NCBI RefSeq assembly: GCF_000002875.2
Contig: NC_009418.2
Coordinates: 282,404-346,403 of the forward strand
Source: Leishmania infantum JPCM5
Taxonomy: Eukaryota > Euglenozoa > Kinetoplastea > Trypanosomatida > Trypanosomatidae
Reading direction: 5' to 3'
DNA: 64,000 nucleotides
The notes beneath the pieces are model-generated. The model worked only from the letters and a program-made list of their open reading frames with translations, was not told the DNA's origin and searched no databases. How positions within the stretch are numbered: position 1 is the first letter of the stretch; every line of letters starts with the position of its first letter. Below are positions 1 through 10,735 of the stretch, piece by piece. Made by a program: the position numbers and the translations under genes.

Positions 1-2
1 CC

Positions 3-1871
3 CTCTTGGTCGAAGACACACCCTACCACGACGCCAGCGATGCCTTGGCGGCCATCTTGAGCTACGTCGAGTACGGCTACGACAGAAGCCAGCAGCATGT
101 GAAGAAGAAGTTGGCCGCCGCATTGGCAGATGAAAAAAACGGCGATGCTGCCACTACACCCGCGGCGACTGCGGCGGCATCATTAGGCGCTGGCAACTCC
201 AGCTCCAGTCCGGCGTCGAGGAGAGAGACGACCTTGTTGGAGCATTTTTTCTCCGCAAGCACGGCAGCCCTCAAGGGTGCGGTTGTCAAGATGCGGGCGA
301 GCCTGCCGGACTTTGTGGGGGATCCTCTCCTCTCCGTCTCCGGCTACAACCCTGCGCTCTATCACGCCTCCCTTCTCTTCCCCACCGATCCCAAGGCGCG
401 AAGTGAGAAGATCTTCTCTGCAGTGCGAGAGGTGGTGCTGGCCTCCCAACAGTCCTTTATGGGGTTCCCGTACCAGCTGTTGTGCGAGCAGGTGGGGACG
501 GAGCGGCTGGGGCTGGCACTGGAAGCACTGGAGAGGGACCAGGCGGAGGTGGACGACCTGGATGAGGAGGCGGAGGCAGAGAAGACAGCGCAGGTGACTC
601 CGGTAGACGCAACGCACGAAGAAGGGAAGGTGACGGCTTCTGGCAGTGGTGCATCGGCCTCTATCCCAATCGAAAAAACAGCAGAGGCGGAGCCCGCTGT
701 GAAAGAGATCACCACCTCAATGCACTCATCTCTGCACGGCTCACGTGTGCTGCGCATCTACCATAGTTTTCCCTCCCCGACAAGTGTGACGAACAGGAGT
801 GGAAGCGACCATCGCCACCGGCGGCACACCGTCCACGTTGTTGACGAGTGGAACGTGTCATCCTCCTCAAGCCGCTCCTCAGACGCGGTCCCCTCTTCAC
901 TTTCGCTGAACATCTCGCCGGCAACGACAGCACCACCGCCTCCGTCAGAGGCCTCGGAGGAGAAAGAGCAGCCGGTGCGGAAAGTAGGCAAGCAGTCAGC
1001 GGCAGTACTGGACGTCCTTCCGGCGCACTGCTTGTCAGAGGAGGCACGGCGACGCAAGGAGACCGTGGCGCGTCTCCGCCGAGAGCGGCGTCGTCGCAGG
1101 CGCAAACAGCTGCCTCTGTTGGTTGGCGAGCCGCGTTCGCACGAATTCGCTGCCTTTCTGGACATTGTGCGTAGCCGCGTCATTGCCAAGCAGGTGAGGG
1201 AAGAGAGGAAAGAGATGGAGCAGCGGCGACGTGAGCGGGTGCAGCAGGTTGTGAAGCGGCAGTGCGAGCAGTGGGGTAGTGCACCAGCGTCTCGGCAGGG
1301 ATCGCGCCCAAGCTCTCGTCCAGTTCCCTCTGCCTCCCTCGATATGATGAAGCAAACGGAGGAAGATCCTTTAGCGCCGACCGCGCAGCCCGCAGACACC
1401 GCCATGGCACCCCGCAAGCTATTTCACGAAGATGTCGAGGGCTCCGCCTATCTGATTCCCACCCGTTCCGCCTCTGCCACAATTGAGCCCCCTTCGCGCT
1501 CTCCTCGCTCGCTACTCTCCAGTACTTCGATGCGAGAGGTATCGGTGTCGCCCGAGATGCGCGGGATGCGCATTCGCCTCTTCTTTGACGACAAGCGCAA
1601 CGTGCCTGTCGTCGTGGTGAACAAGCTGTTCCGGCTGTTCACAATGCCGGGGCTGCGCGGCTTCACATCCTCCGACGACGACACCACAGAGGCGTTGAAC
1701 GAAGAAACAGCAGCGAAGGCAGCCACGGCCCACCCAAGCGCTCCTGCGCGCAAGTCTGGTGCTGGACGCGCAGGCAGCTTGGAGAAGAGCGTGCTCCTCC
1801 TCATTCAAGTTCAGTTTTCGCTCTTTTTGCAGGAAGATGCGGAAGTCAGGTGGAAATGGTGGAAGCTGTAG
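3..1871 (+). CDS. Unrecognised protein, 3' part only (5' end outside window)
   Basis: The frame is already open at the window edge and runs about 623 codons to a stop at 1869-1871. The first in-frame ATG is near 291, so the real start almost certainly lies upstream. The visible part starts with a moderately ordered Ala-rich stretch (to about residue 190). A long low-complexity Ser/Thr/Pro/Glu region follows, then a very basic segment around residues 345-420 with a run of arginines and a predicted helix rich in Arg, Glu and Gln. A final ordered patch of about 60 residues (FFDDKRNVPVVVVNKLFRLF) precedes the C-terminus. I see no catalytic motif and recognise no family. GC-rich third positions and a 600-codon open frame support real coding. 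It lies in the same plus-strand run as the ABC transporter. Confidence 0.75.
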   Translation, partial: LLVEDTPYHDASDALAAILSYVEYGYDRSQQHVKKKLAAALADEKNGDAATTPAATAAASLGAGNSSSSPASRRETTLLEHFFSASTAALKGAVVKMRASLPDFVGDPLLSVSGYNPALYHASLLFPTDPKARSEKIFSAVREVVLASQQSFMGFPYQLLCEQVGTERLGLALEALERDQAEVDDLDEEAEAEKTAQVTPVDATHEEGKVTASGSGASASIPIEKTAEAEPAVKEITTSMHSSLHGSRVLRIYHSFPSPTSVTNRSGSDHRHRRHTVHVVDEWNVSSSSSRSSDAVPSSLSLNISPATTAPPPPSEASEEKEQPVRKVGKQSAAVLDVLPAHCLSEEARRRKETVARLRRERRRRRRKQLPLLVGEPRSHEFAAFLDIVRSRVIAKQVREERKEMEQRRRERVQQVVKRQCEQWGSAPASRQGSRPSSRPVPSASLDMMKQTEEDPLAPTAQPADTAMAPRKLFHEDVEGSAYLIPTRSASATIEPPSRSPRSLLSSTSMREVSVSPEMRGMRIRLFFDDKRNVPVVVVNKLFRLFTMPGLRGFTSSDDDTTEALNEETAAKAATAHPSAPARKSGAGRAGSLEKSVLLLIQVQFSLFLQEDAEVRWKWWKL

Positions 1872-4211
1872 GGAAGGGGCGCGGCGGTGGGACCTGAGCC
1901 CCCGTTCTCCCTCACTCATGCCTGGCTCGCAAAAGGGTTGTCGCCCATGTGTCCTCGTCTCCACACACACCCAGCTCCTGAGGACCTTTTGTACGGGTAT
2001 GTGTGTTCATGCACACAGCTATCGACCTTGCAGAGGCGCTTGCTACCCCGGCCTGTCTTCTTCCCCCTCCCAGACCCCTCCGCCGCGTCATTCGCATCAC
2101 GTTTATGGAGGGAAAATACCCTTTCGAATTCTCCGGCACTGAAGTGTCAGCCGTGAGTCTTGGTGTGTTGGGGCGCGCGGAGCTTCGGATGTGCCTTGTG
2201 TTTGCCGGTGTGCACCACGTCACCTGGATGCGTACGCCTGTGCTTGAACTTTCGATTCCCTCTCCTCCCACACCCCCTCTCGCCAAGGAAGGTGGCATTT
2301 TTGTGGGCCACCGGATGCGTTTTGTGCTCGTGCCTGCTTTGTTCTCATTTCAACCACGTGGGGGAGTTTCCGTGGGCGCAGAATATACAAACCGGATCGG
2401 CCTTAGGGAAAGTGGTGTCCTGGAGATACTCTCATGGGCACTGGCCCACGCACGCACCACCGACGCGCATATGCGCCCGAGCTTGGCCACGCAGACGGCG
2501 ATGATGGTAAGGATTTCTGCGCCTGTCCATCGAGCACTTCCTCCGTTTCTTTCTCGATACATACCGCTGCACTCTTCTTTAAAGGGGAATACGCGAGCGT
2601 ACGTTTTGTGTGCCCAAGCCTGCCGCCCGCCTCCTCACCTTCACTTGCCCTCCCCCATCCCCCAAACTTTATTACGCTGATGTCCTCTCACGAGCCATCC
2701 CTCGACACCACACGCGCGCACACTGGCATGTATGTGTCTTTTTTTGCGGTCCTCACATTCGCCTGCTCGGTATCAACGAGCCGAAATACCGCATCCACAC
2801 GGAGAGCGTAGTGAAGTACCTCACAGCTCGCCCACAGGCCTGCCTCAGCACTAAATCCGAGGCGCACAAAGCGGGCCAAAGCACACTTGGGTTTCTCTAC
2901 GATTATCGATCGCCCCCCCCCCTTTCCCTTTCCACTACTCTCAGGTGTAGCCCCTTCTTTTCCTGCTTGTTTTCTTTTGTTGGGTGTCTGTTTATTATCT
3001 CTTTCAGGGTGGAGGCAGGCAAGGACCTACCGGTTGCGTGTGGCGGCAGCGTGGAGTTGCGTGGGTGTGGTCCCACTCGCTAGCGAGGCCAGCGCGTGCA
3101 TTTCTGTGTGTGTGTGTGTGTGCAAGCGAGACCGTCAAAAACAATACGAAAGGGAAAGGTGTTGCGTGCAGCGCGGTTTCTTGTTCTTTTTCTTGTGCTC
3201 TCAGTCTCGACATATATATATATATGTTCCACCAGGACAAGGTGAAGACGCGAAAAAGTTCCTTGACAAAAGACGAAGTGGAGAAGGCGGCGAAGTTTGC
3301 CTCCTGTGTTAAAGCCGGACAGACTCTGACAAGCACAAAGAAAGGGGGCTTCTCATTAGATCCTTTGCTCCGGTGCTGTCTTGGCGTTCGTGCAGGTGTC
3401 TCTTGTCTTTCGAAGCGCATGCTTCAGCAACACCGATCGCTGTCCGTTTTGTTCCTTTCTTATTTTTTTGTCAATCATCTCGTTGCCGTACTGCTGCCCT
3501 CTCCCTCTCTCCTCTGTGGACTTGTGTGTGAGTATTGTGTTTTTTTTTGTTGTGTATTTGGTATTGTACTGTGTGTGTGTGTATGTGTGTGCTAGATAGT
3601 GTATAACTGTTCTTCCTGGCGTGCCAACGCATTACTGCTCTGCCGGCGCTTGCCATACACGAAAGAGCCTCCCTTACACACACATACACACACACCTTTG
3701 TTTCTTGTCGTCGTACAACTGGCAGGTGCTGAGGCTCATCGCAAGCGGAAGAAATCAAAAAGAAGAGAAGCACCTAGGCGAGGGAGTGCGATTTGGTGTG
3801 GCCCGTTCTCTGCGAGCTTTTTCTTGTTAGCTCTTTTGTACCCGTTTTCGCTCGTTCTCTCTCTCTCTGCGTGTGTATGTGTGTGTGTGTGTGTGTGTGT
3901 GTCTTTATCACGTTGTTTTCTGTCTTTTTTGGCCTTTCTGTCCACTTTCCTTTTCACCTGTTCTTTTTTCTTTTGGGGGGTAGGGGGGCCGTCACTCCTC
4001 CCCTCCTGGGCGCTCTCCTTTCTCTCTCTCCCTTGCCGTTTGGTCGTGCTGGCAACCTCACTGTGAGGGAGTTCCCGTGACAACTCAGAGTAGGTAACAA
4101 GGTGCGCTTCGCTCTCCTCAGGCTCTGCCTCTGACACGCATCTACCACTCCGCATTCCCGTGTGTGTGTGCTTCACCACAGAAAAACACAAAGGAGCGGA
4201 GGAGTGGCAGA
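1872..4211. other. Intergenic region with microsatellites and pyrimidine tracts
   Basis: No convincing gene is seen in this 2.3-kb spacer. Several open frames exist, but they are low-complexity readings of T/C-rich DNA. It holds short (GT)n and (TA)n tracts near 3105-3122 and 3211-3225, a (TC)n-(GT)n tract at 3857-3902, and strong pyrimidine tracts around 3900-4040. AG dinucleotides between about 4067 and 4100 are plausible spliced-leader acceptors for the downstream transporter. The 3' UTR of the upstream gene must also lie here. Confidence 0.6.
3857..3902. repeat. (TC)n/(GT)n microsatellite
   Basis: A CT-dinucleotide run passes directly into a GT run with one interruption. Such tracts are common near polypyrimidine splice-acceptor regions in Leishmania spacers. 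Confidence 0.85.
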
Positions 4212-7200
4212 ATGGGAAAGGCGCCTGCCATGCCAAGCAGTACCTTGACGGGCGCTGAAGTCAGAGCATCGCGGAGTCGCGCCACCTTTCTCGTGCATGG
4301 TGTGCTGCGGCGTATCCCGGGATACGCCTTCTTTCTGATTCACCTGTGCTTTGTTCACATTCTGTGGGGGCAACTGGTGGACCAATTCTTCAACGCGACG
4401 ATCACTTTCACGAGTGCCAACGTCACCAAAACCGACCTGGCCAAGGAGGCATTCATTCGTGTATGCAACAGAATTTGTCGGTCTGTAGACCAGACACTGC
4501 TGCATGGACTAGTGGATGTATTGAAGACGAAGGGCGGCACGGGAGTGACAGGCGCGCTTGCGGCGTCACGAGAAATTCTTGCCTTTTTGTGGAAGTCTCC
4601 GTCTAGCATGGTGCTCTTCTTCGGGCTTGCATTCATCTGTCTCAACAGTGTACTCGCTGCGTTGCGGCTCTTCACCGGTTTCCTCAGCAGCCTCACAGCG
4701 CTGTGTAGAAGTCGACGGCAGCTGGAGCGGAGTGGCTCGCGGAAGCCAGTGCCACTGCACATCACCGTGCGGTATGGCAACGGGTATGACAGCATGCTTC
4801 GTTTCGCTCTGGCTGCTGTCGAGCTGGCCTGGTTCATGAGCTACCCTGTGTTGAACTCGACAGAAGCCACGAAGAGCGCTGCGGACAAGACGCGCCGCGT
4901 GCCTGGGGCAACGGAGCCGACGTATGCTTCTCTGCGTCAACTGCAGGTGCGTCATCAAGCCATCGCCAGCTTTCAAATCGAGGCCTCGCTGCTTCTCCCT
5001 CCGCAGCTGTTCGACTCAACAGCCGACGCCATCGCCGCTGGCGCATTTGTGATCATATTCGTGAAGGTGGTACTGGGAGTTGTAGTAGCGCTGGATGCGC
5101 AACGCCTCTTTCACGCGCTTGTCGGGGTGCGGCCCCTTTTCATACCCAACGGGTGGGAGCGGTGTCCCGTATGCGGCGCTCTCTGGAAGCGGTCCCGCAA
5201 GGCCACCAACGCGGTTCACCTGTGCCCCAATATTTTCACTGCCACACCGTTGCTCTCAGGCTGCTCTCCTGGCATGACAGCGTCGGACACGGAGGAGGAG
5301 GAGGAAGACATGCGAGGGCAGGTGCTGGGCACGGTAAGGCGTGGCGTGGGTGACCGCAGGCGCGTTGGCCCCCCAACGGAAGCAGCCCATCGCCCCGGCG
5401 ACGCCTTTCCCAACCCGAACACAGCCTCGTTTGCCTCGTTGGTGACGGACAGCTGGCTCAGCCCTCTCATGAACTTCACTCTGCTCTCCCCCCTCAACAC
5501 CTTCTCGCCTCCGCCCTTGTCCTCCATCACCGATGACGGACGTGGTCATTGGCGCGCACTGCTGCGTGTAGTGGACCGACTGCCGCGACTTCCACGCTCT
5601 CTTCGCACGCGAGACACTATCGACGAGCCAGCGTGGACGCTGTGGCAGCGCCGACACGAGCCTGCTGCTCGCGGAGAGGTTAGGTGGTTGGAGCGCAGTT
5701 TTATGGCCATCACAGAACCTATCCGCCGCGTCCTGTTGCATGCCTTCGCAGTCTTCTTCCTCCCTCCCTCCGCGCGCGGAGCGGACACCCGACATGGCGA
5801 ATGGGGTCCTGTCCGGAGTGGCTCGTCGCTCTTTCGCGTGTTTCTGCGCCACCCCAGCGGCCGTCAGTTTGTGCTCGTCTGTGTCCCGCTGAAGCTGACG
5901 CAAGACCTGCTGTCGCTGCTGGCCCCGCGAGTCGTGAAGTCGCTGGTGGCCTTTCTGAAGGAGGTGAGCACATCGAACATCAGCGTACGTCAGAACTACC
6001 TCGGCCGCGGCCTCCTGATTTGCCTGAGTCTCATTCTAGTCGTGTCGCTTCAAGCTCTCTTTTTCCAGCTGTACCTGACCCACCTGTATGCCTCCTGCCT
6101 CAAGTCCGCCTCTGCATTGAAGACGTTGTTGCTGCGGCAATCTCTGGCAACGCCATTGGCGTACACCGGTGGAGGCAGGGGCGGTGGCGGCAAGAGGGCC
6201 CCCATGTCACCGTCGGCATCCGACATCCCGCATTCCCCCACTCGCCCGAGTGAGAAGAACGACGGGAGAGTAAAAGATGCGCTGTCCTTGTCAACGGCAA
6301 TACCAACAGCTGAGGAAGTGACCACCACCGCTACGCTATCACGCGAAGGCGAAGTCATGTCGCTTCTCACCGTCGACATCACCAACTGCGCCGACTGCCT
6401 CATCTTCTTGCACAACGTGTGGGGCCACCCCTTTGTGATCATATCATCCTTGATGAGTATGTACACATACGTCGGGCTCTTCTCTACGCTCGCTACGTTT
6501 GCCGCTCTCATCGCGCTGATTCCCCTGAACCGTAGCAGTGCCGCCCGCGTGCGCACAGCGCAGCAGCAAGCCAAGAACAATGAGTCTCGCCTCAGCGATC
6601 TCACCGCTGCCCTCTCGTCAATGCGCACAGTGAAGTCCATGGCACTGGAAGAGTGCCTCGTTGGGCGTGTGGAGGAAGCCCGCGTGAGAGAGAGTGATGG
6701 AACGAAGCTCGTTGGACAAGCAGAGAGCGTCGCTGCGGCGCAAACGGAGGTGACAACGTTGCTGGTCGCGCTCGTGTGCTGCGGGTCGTACCTTCTCACT
6801 GGTGGCGTCATGGAGGCGGCGGTGTTGGTGCCGACGATGGCGGCGCTGCAGGTGATGCGGTTCCCTGTCTGGACGCTGCCGCACCTCTACTCGCAAGTTT
6901 CTCGCGGCTACACCTCGATGCTACGCATCGAACGCTTTCTCTCCGAGCTCGAAGCCGGCGAGAACGCCAGCACCGCCTACGTGGAGCATCGCCTACGTCA
7001 GCAAAACGGCGAGGGTGCGGCGAGAGACGTACAGCCGTCGGTCGCCGTAGCTGTGAGGGCGGGCGAAGTGCGATGTGAGCGTGGCACATTCGCATGGAAC
7101 ACGCAGGCAGCCGTGGCAGATCAAATCGCATTCGACAACGCGCTCTCCTGCAACTCCCCGAAAGGGTCGCGCGGCTATACCCGTTCACCGAACGCTGCGT

Positions 7201-10200
7201 CCAAAGAAAGTGACAGGAGAGGGGAAGAGGATGCCCCTTCAAGTTCTATGCTCAGCGCATATAGTAGTCCGCGGGAGAGCGGCTCTCGCGCGGTCGTTCT
7301 ACACGGCATCACCCTCAACATCTTTCCCGGTGAGTTTGTCATGGTGCATGGTCCCACAGGGTGCGGGAAAAGCGCCCTGCTACTTTCCATGCTGGGAGAG
7401 CTGTACGTCATGCCGAATGGCAGTCATGCCACGAGCACGAGAAGCACAACAGTAGCGTCATCGGAGACAAGGGCTTCGTCCGATAGTCAGGGATTTCAGG
7501 TGGGCGGCCGTGTGGTGTACTGTGCCGAGGTGCCGTGGTTGCGCCAGGGGACTATGCGAGAGAACATTCGCCTCGTCTCCGACGACGTCCCCGAGAGCGC
7601 GACGGAGAGAGAGTGGTACAATCGGGTGCTCGAAGCCTGCGCCCTCAAGAATGACATCAAGGCGCTGGCAAAGGGTGATCGCACCATGGTGGGTGAGGGT
7701 GGCTCGAAGTTGTCGGGGGGACAGCGCGCGAGAGTGGCGCTAGCGCGTGCTGTGTACCGCTACAGCGAGACGGACGTGTTCATCTTTGATGATGTGCTCT
7801 CCGCACTCGATGTTGAGGTGCAGAAACACATCATTGCGAACCTGTTCCATGGACTCCTGTGCGCTGGCGCAGGATCCTCCTCCGCCGCGCAGCGCCGCAC
7901 AAAAACTGTTGTGCTCGCCACACACGCTGCAGTGAGTCTGCTGATGCCAGATCGCGTGCTCCATCTGTGGCCAGATGGCACACTGCACGAGGACATGACC
8001 CACCAGGCGCCGACGGAGGACCAAGTGCATCAGCAGAAGAGCGCGTGGCGCAACGCGACGGCAGCGGCGGCGACAAAAGAGCAACGACGGTCTATTCAAT
8101 ACCAGGCTGCTGGCGCTGCGGCGGCGGATTTGTCGACGCGCCAGAACGATTCCACTTTTCCTCCGTCCACAAAGTCGAAGCCGGTGGCAGAAACATCACC
8201 CAAGTCGTCATCGGCGCCATCCGTGCGACCGCCTGCGACCGGCATCGATTCCCTTCTCCCACGCGCCGCGGATCTGCGCCGGCTCTTCATCGAGTACATT
8301 GGCGGCGGGCGGCTCCTGTGGTTCTTTGTGCTCAGTGTGTCCATGCAGCTTTTCCGGACGCTGATGGACAACTGGCTGGGTGTGTACATTTCCCTCTACG
8401 ATAAGCGCAATGCAGCCTACGAGACCATTTTGCGCAGTACCAAGTCCCAGCGAGCGCGCAAGTTCATGCTCGACATGCTGTCTCTTGTCGTCCTGCGAGG
8501 CGACAAGGCTACGCCGGCGCCACCACCGCCACCGGTGGTCCCCGTCTTCACCATCTTTGGTGTTCCTGTTGTGTGGCGCAACCCTTTTGTGCTGGACACT
8601 GTTGTCGCGCAGTTCCTCGGAACGTACGCCTTCATCGGCTTAAGTGCCGCGCTGCTGTCGATGATCCGCACCGACTACTTTTTCCGCTCGTATCAGCGCA
8701 TGGCCGACGCGCTGCAGCTGCACGCAGTGCGCAAGTTGTTCAAGGCCCCGGTCTCCTACTTCGACCGCATTCCATCCAGTCGGCTCTTGCAGATTCTCAG
8801 TCGCGATCAGGAAGTGGTAGATCGCGCCCTTGGCGAGTCGGTTCAGCTCATCTTTCTAACAATTCTCCAGCTCTTCGGCATGGTGTGCTTCAACGCTATC
8901 CACTTCGGCCCTTTCATCGCTGTGCTTCCGATATCCGCGCTTCTCTTCTACCATCTGACAGTTCGCTTTCTATCCTTCACCAAGCAAGTTCGCGCGCTGG
9001 AAGGTGTGCTGCAGAGTCGATCAGTTGCCGTCATGAAGGATGCTGTGAACGGGGCAATCACGATTCGAGCCTTCGGTTCGGTACTGCAGAACCAGCTTGT
9101 GCAGGAGATGAACGAGGCACTCGACGCTGTTCACGTCGCCGCCAACGCCGGCCTTACCGCGGATCGCTGGGTTGCCCTGCGGCTGGAGTTTGTCGCCCTT
9201 GCCTTGACTTCAGCGCTCGCACTCCTTTCCGTTCTGACGGTGTGTCTGTCGGCGACGACGTCCGCCGGCAGCGCGGCGTTTGCCGGACTGGGCATCATTT
9301 CCAGCATGACCGCGTCGCGCTCCCTGTCGATGCTGTGCCGGCGCTTCGGCATGTTTCAGAACCAGTTCGTTAGCGCTGAGCAGCTTCTGCGCCTCGAGGA
9401 AGAGATACCAGAGGAGGATACACCAGCAGCCGCAGAGGGTTGCAGCGATGATGAGTCCTCGGCGTCGGAGCAGCGCGCCGCCACGGAACCGGACACGTGC
9501 CTGCTGCTCGATGTACGCCACCTGTGTGCGAAATACCAGCCACAACTTCCGTGGGTGCTGTCGGACATCTGTTTCACGCTGCGCCCGGGCGAGTGTGTGG
9601 GCCTGATTGGCCGTACAGGCAACGGCAAGTCGTCCCTCTTCAACGCCTTGCTTGGGCTCATGGATGTCGTGGAGGGTGAAATCCGTATTCCTGGAGCACT
9701 TTTTTCTTCCTCGCCAAAGCCAAAGGCACGACAACTCAACGCGATCCATCTCCCGCAGCATGAGCTTCGCAAGAACTACTTCCAGCTGGTCTCTCAGGAA
9801 CCGCTTCTCCTGCAAGGCACATGTCGCAGCAATCTCATACTCGGCCTCGATGACGGCAGTGCCGCGTCTCGGGAGGCATCTGGTGAGCCGCGGGTCACAG
9901 TTGACGCGGAGGCGCTCGACGTGCGTCTGAGCGCGGTTCTGCGGAAGGTGGCTCTCGATGAACTTCTCGAGCCGTCGTACGCCGTGCCAGCCCCGGGACA
10001 GCCAGCCGTAACTGGCAGCGACGGTGAGGTTGCGTCATCAGCAACCCGCGACGCGGCGGAGTCCGCCTCTGACTCTACCGCATCGCCAACCTCTACCGTC
10101 GACGTCGCCACCCGCGCGCTGGACCACGTCGTCACCGCTGGTGGATCAAACCTTTCCGCCGGACAACGCCAACTGTTGTGCCTCGCCCGCGCTATCCTGC

Positions 10201-10481
10201 ACCGGCCACACGTGGTTTTACTGGACGAAGTTAGCTCACGGGTGGACCGACGCACGGATGACCTGATCCAACGAGTCATCAAAGAAGAGATGCTATGCCG
10301 CGGTGGTAAGGACAACGGCGACAGCAGCGCCGTGAAAAGCGGCGTCCTTCTCATTGCACACCGCCTGGAGACTATCATGTCCCTGTGCGATAGCGTCATC
10401 GTCATAGAGAAGGGCAGGTGTGTCGCGCACTTGTCAAAAGAGGAGGTCAACTGTTTGGAGGACTTGGAGTCGTACCTCTGA
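4212..10481 (+). CDS. ABC transporter, ABCC (MRP) type, full-length
   Basis: A protein of about 2,089 residues with two membrane domains and two nucleotide-binding domains in the order expected of an ABCC exporter. An extra N-terminal membrane region (several hydrophobic segments between residues 30 and 300) resembles the TMD0 of long MRPs. NBD1 has Walker A GPTGCGKSALL near residue 1046, signature LSGGQRARVALARA near 1166 and Walker B VFIFDDVLSALD near 1190. NBD2 has GRTGNGKSSLF near 1799, signature LSAGQRQLLCLARA near 1980, Walker B VVLLDEV near 2002 and switch LLIAHRL. Asp replaces the catalytic Glu in NBD1 while NBD2 keeps Glu, the usual ABCC asymmetry. The Q-loop Gln of NBD1 appears to be Glu (AEVPWL). 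I chose 4212 as the first ATG; the open frame extends 16 codons further upstream only through non-ATG codons. Substrate and membrane are unknown; relatives export thiol conjugates, drugs or metals. Confidence 0.95.
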   Translation: MGKAPAMPSSTLTGAEVRASRSRATFLVHGVLRRIPGYAFFLIHLCFVHILWGQLVDQFFNATITFTSANVTKTDLAKEAFIRVCNRICRSVDQTLLHGLVDVLKTKGGTGVTGALAASREILAFLWKSPSSMVLFFGLAFICLNSVLAALRLFTGFLSSLTALCRSRRQLERSGSRKPVPLHITVRYGNGYDSMLRFALAAVELAWFMSYPVLNSTEATKSAADKTRRVPGATEPTYASLRQLQVRHQAIASFQIEASLLLPPQLFDSTADAIAAGAFVIIFVKVVLGVVVALDAQRLFHALVGVRPLFIPNGWERCPVCGALWKRSRKATNAVHLCPNIFTATPLLSGCSPGMTASDTEEEEEDMRGQVLGTVRRGVGDRRRVGPPTEAAHRPGDAFPNPNTASFASLVTDSWLSPLMNFTLLSPLNTFSPPPLSSITDDGRGHWRALLRVVDRLPRLPRSLRTRDTIDEPAWTLWQRRHEPAARGEVRWLERSFMAITEPIRRVLLHAFAVFFLPPSARGADTRHGEWGPVRSGSSLFRVFLRHPSGRQFVLVCVPLKLTQDLLSLLAPRVVKSLVAFLKEVSTSNISVRQNYLGRGLLICLSLILVVSLQALFFQLYLTHLYASCLKSASALKTLLLRQSLATPLAYTGGGRGGGGKRAPMSPSASDIPHSPTRPSEKNDGRVKDALSLSTAIPTAEEVTTTATLSREGEVMSLLTVDITNCADCLIFLHNVWGHPFVIISSLMSMYTYVGLFSTLATFAALIALIPLNRSSAARVRTAQQQAKNNESRLSDLTAALSSMRTVKSMALEECLVGRVEEARVRESDGTKLVGQAESVAAAQTEVTTLLVALVCCGSYLLTGGVMEAAVLVPTMAALQVMRFPVWTLPHLYSQVSRGYTSMLRIERFLSELEAGENASTAYVEHRLRQQNGEGAARDVQPSVAVAVRAGEVRCERGTFAWNTQAAVADQIAFDNALSCNSPKGSRGYTRSPNAASKESDRRGEEDAPSSSMLSAYSSPRESGSRAVVLHGITLNIFPGEFVMVHGPTGCGKSALLLSMLGELYVMPNGSHATSTRSTTVASSETRASSDSQGFQVGGRVVYCAEVPWLRQGTMRENIRLVSDDVPESATEREWYNRVLEACALKNDIKALAKGDRTMVGEGGSKLSGGQRARVALARAVYRYSETDVFIFDDVLSALDVEVQKHIIANLFHGLLCAGAGSSSAAQRRTKTVVLATHAAVSLLMPDRVLHLWPDGTLHEDMTHQAPTEDQVHQQKSAWRNATAAAATKEQRRSIQYQAAGAAAADLSTRQNDSTFPPSTKSKPVAETSPKSSSAPSVRPPATGIDSLLPRAADLRRLFIEYIGGGRLLWFFVLSVSMQLFRTLMDNWLGVYISLYDKRNAAYETILRSTKSQRARKFMLDMLSLVVLRGDKATPAPPPPPVVPVFTIFGVPVVWRNPFVLDTVVAQFLGTYAFIGLSAALLSMIRTDYFFRSYQRMADALQLHAVRKLFKAPVSYFDRIPSSRLLQILSRDQEVVDRALGESVQLIFLTILQLFGMVCFNAIHFGPFIAVLPISALLFYHLTVRFLSFTKQVRALEGVLQSRSVAVMKDAVNGAITIRAFGSVLQNQLVQEMNEALDAVHVAANAGLTADRWVALRLEFVALALTSALALLSVLTVCLSATTSAGSAAFAGLGIISSMTASRSLSMLCRRFGMFQNQFVSAEQLLRLEEEIPEEDTPAAAEGCSDDESSASEQRAATEPDTCLLLDVRHLCAKYQPQLPWVLSDICFTLRPGECVGLIGRTGNGKSSLFNALLGLMDVVEGEIRIPGALFSSSPKPKARQLNAIHLPQHELRKNYFQLVSQEPLLLQGTCRSNLILGLDDGSAASREASGEPRVTVDAEALDVRLSAVLRKVALDELLEPSYAVPAPGQPAVTGSDGEVASSATRDAAESASDSTASPTSTVDVATRALDHVVTAGGSNLSAGQRQLLCLARAILHRPHVVLLDEVSSRVDRRTDDLIQRVIKEEMLCRGGKDNGDSSAVKSGVLLIAHRLETIMSLCDSVIVIEKGRCVAHLSKEEVNCLEDLESYL

Positions 10482-10735
10482 GTCGCACACTGGGTCCTGG
10501 GTGATGGGCCGCTTGTGGATATCTTTGTGTGAAACGGGAACAAGGACTGAGTGATTTGCTCTTGCTGGGTTTGAAACCGCAACTTGAGGTTGGCAGAACC
10601 GGCTGCCGCGTACCTGCACAGTGTCCCCCCACCAGAGCACACCAATTAGCGCCATGTCAGCTGTTTTGTCCTTTACCGCCTGGGAACGCCGTTGGCACAT
10701 TTACTCGCCTGAAATTGCCCAGTCGTCCTTAACTC
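10482..10735. other. 3' flank of ABC transporter
   Basis: Ordinary mixed-composition sequence downstream of the transporter stop, presumably its 3' UTR. No gene is seen. Its normal composition ends abruptly near 10735, where the skewed region begins. Confidence 0.5.
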
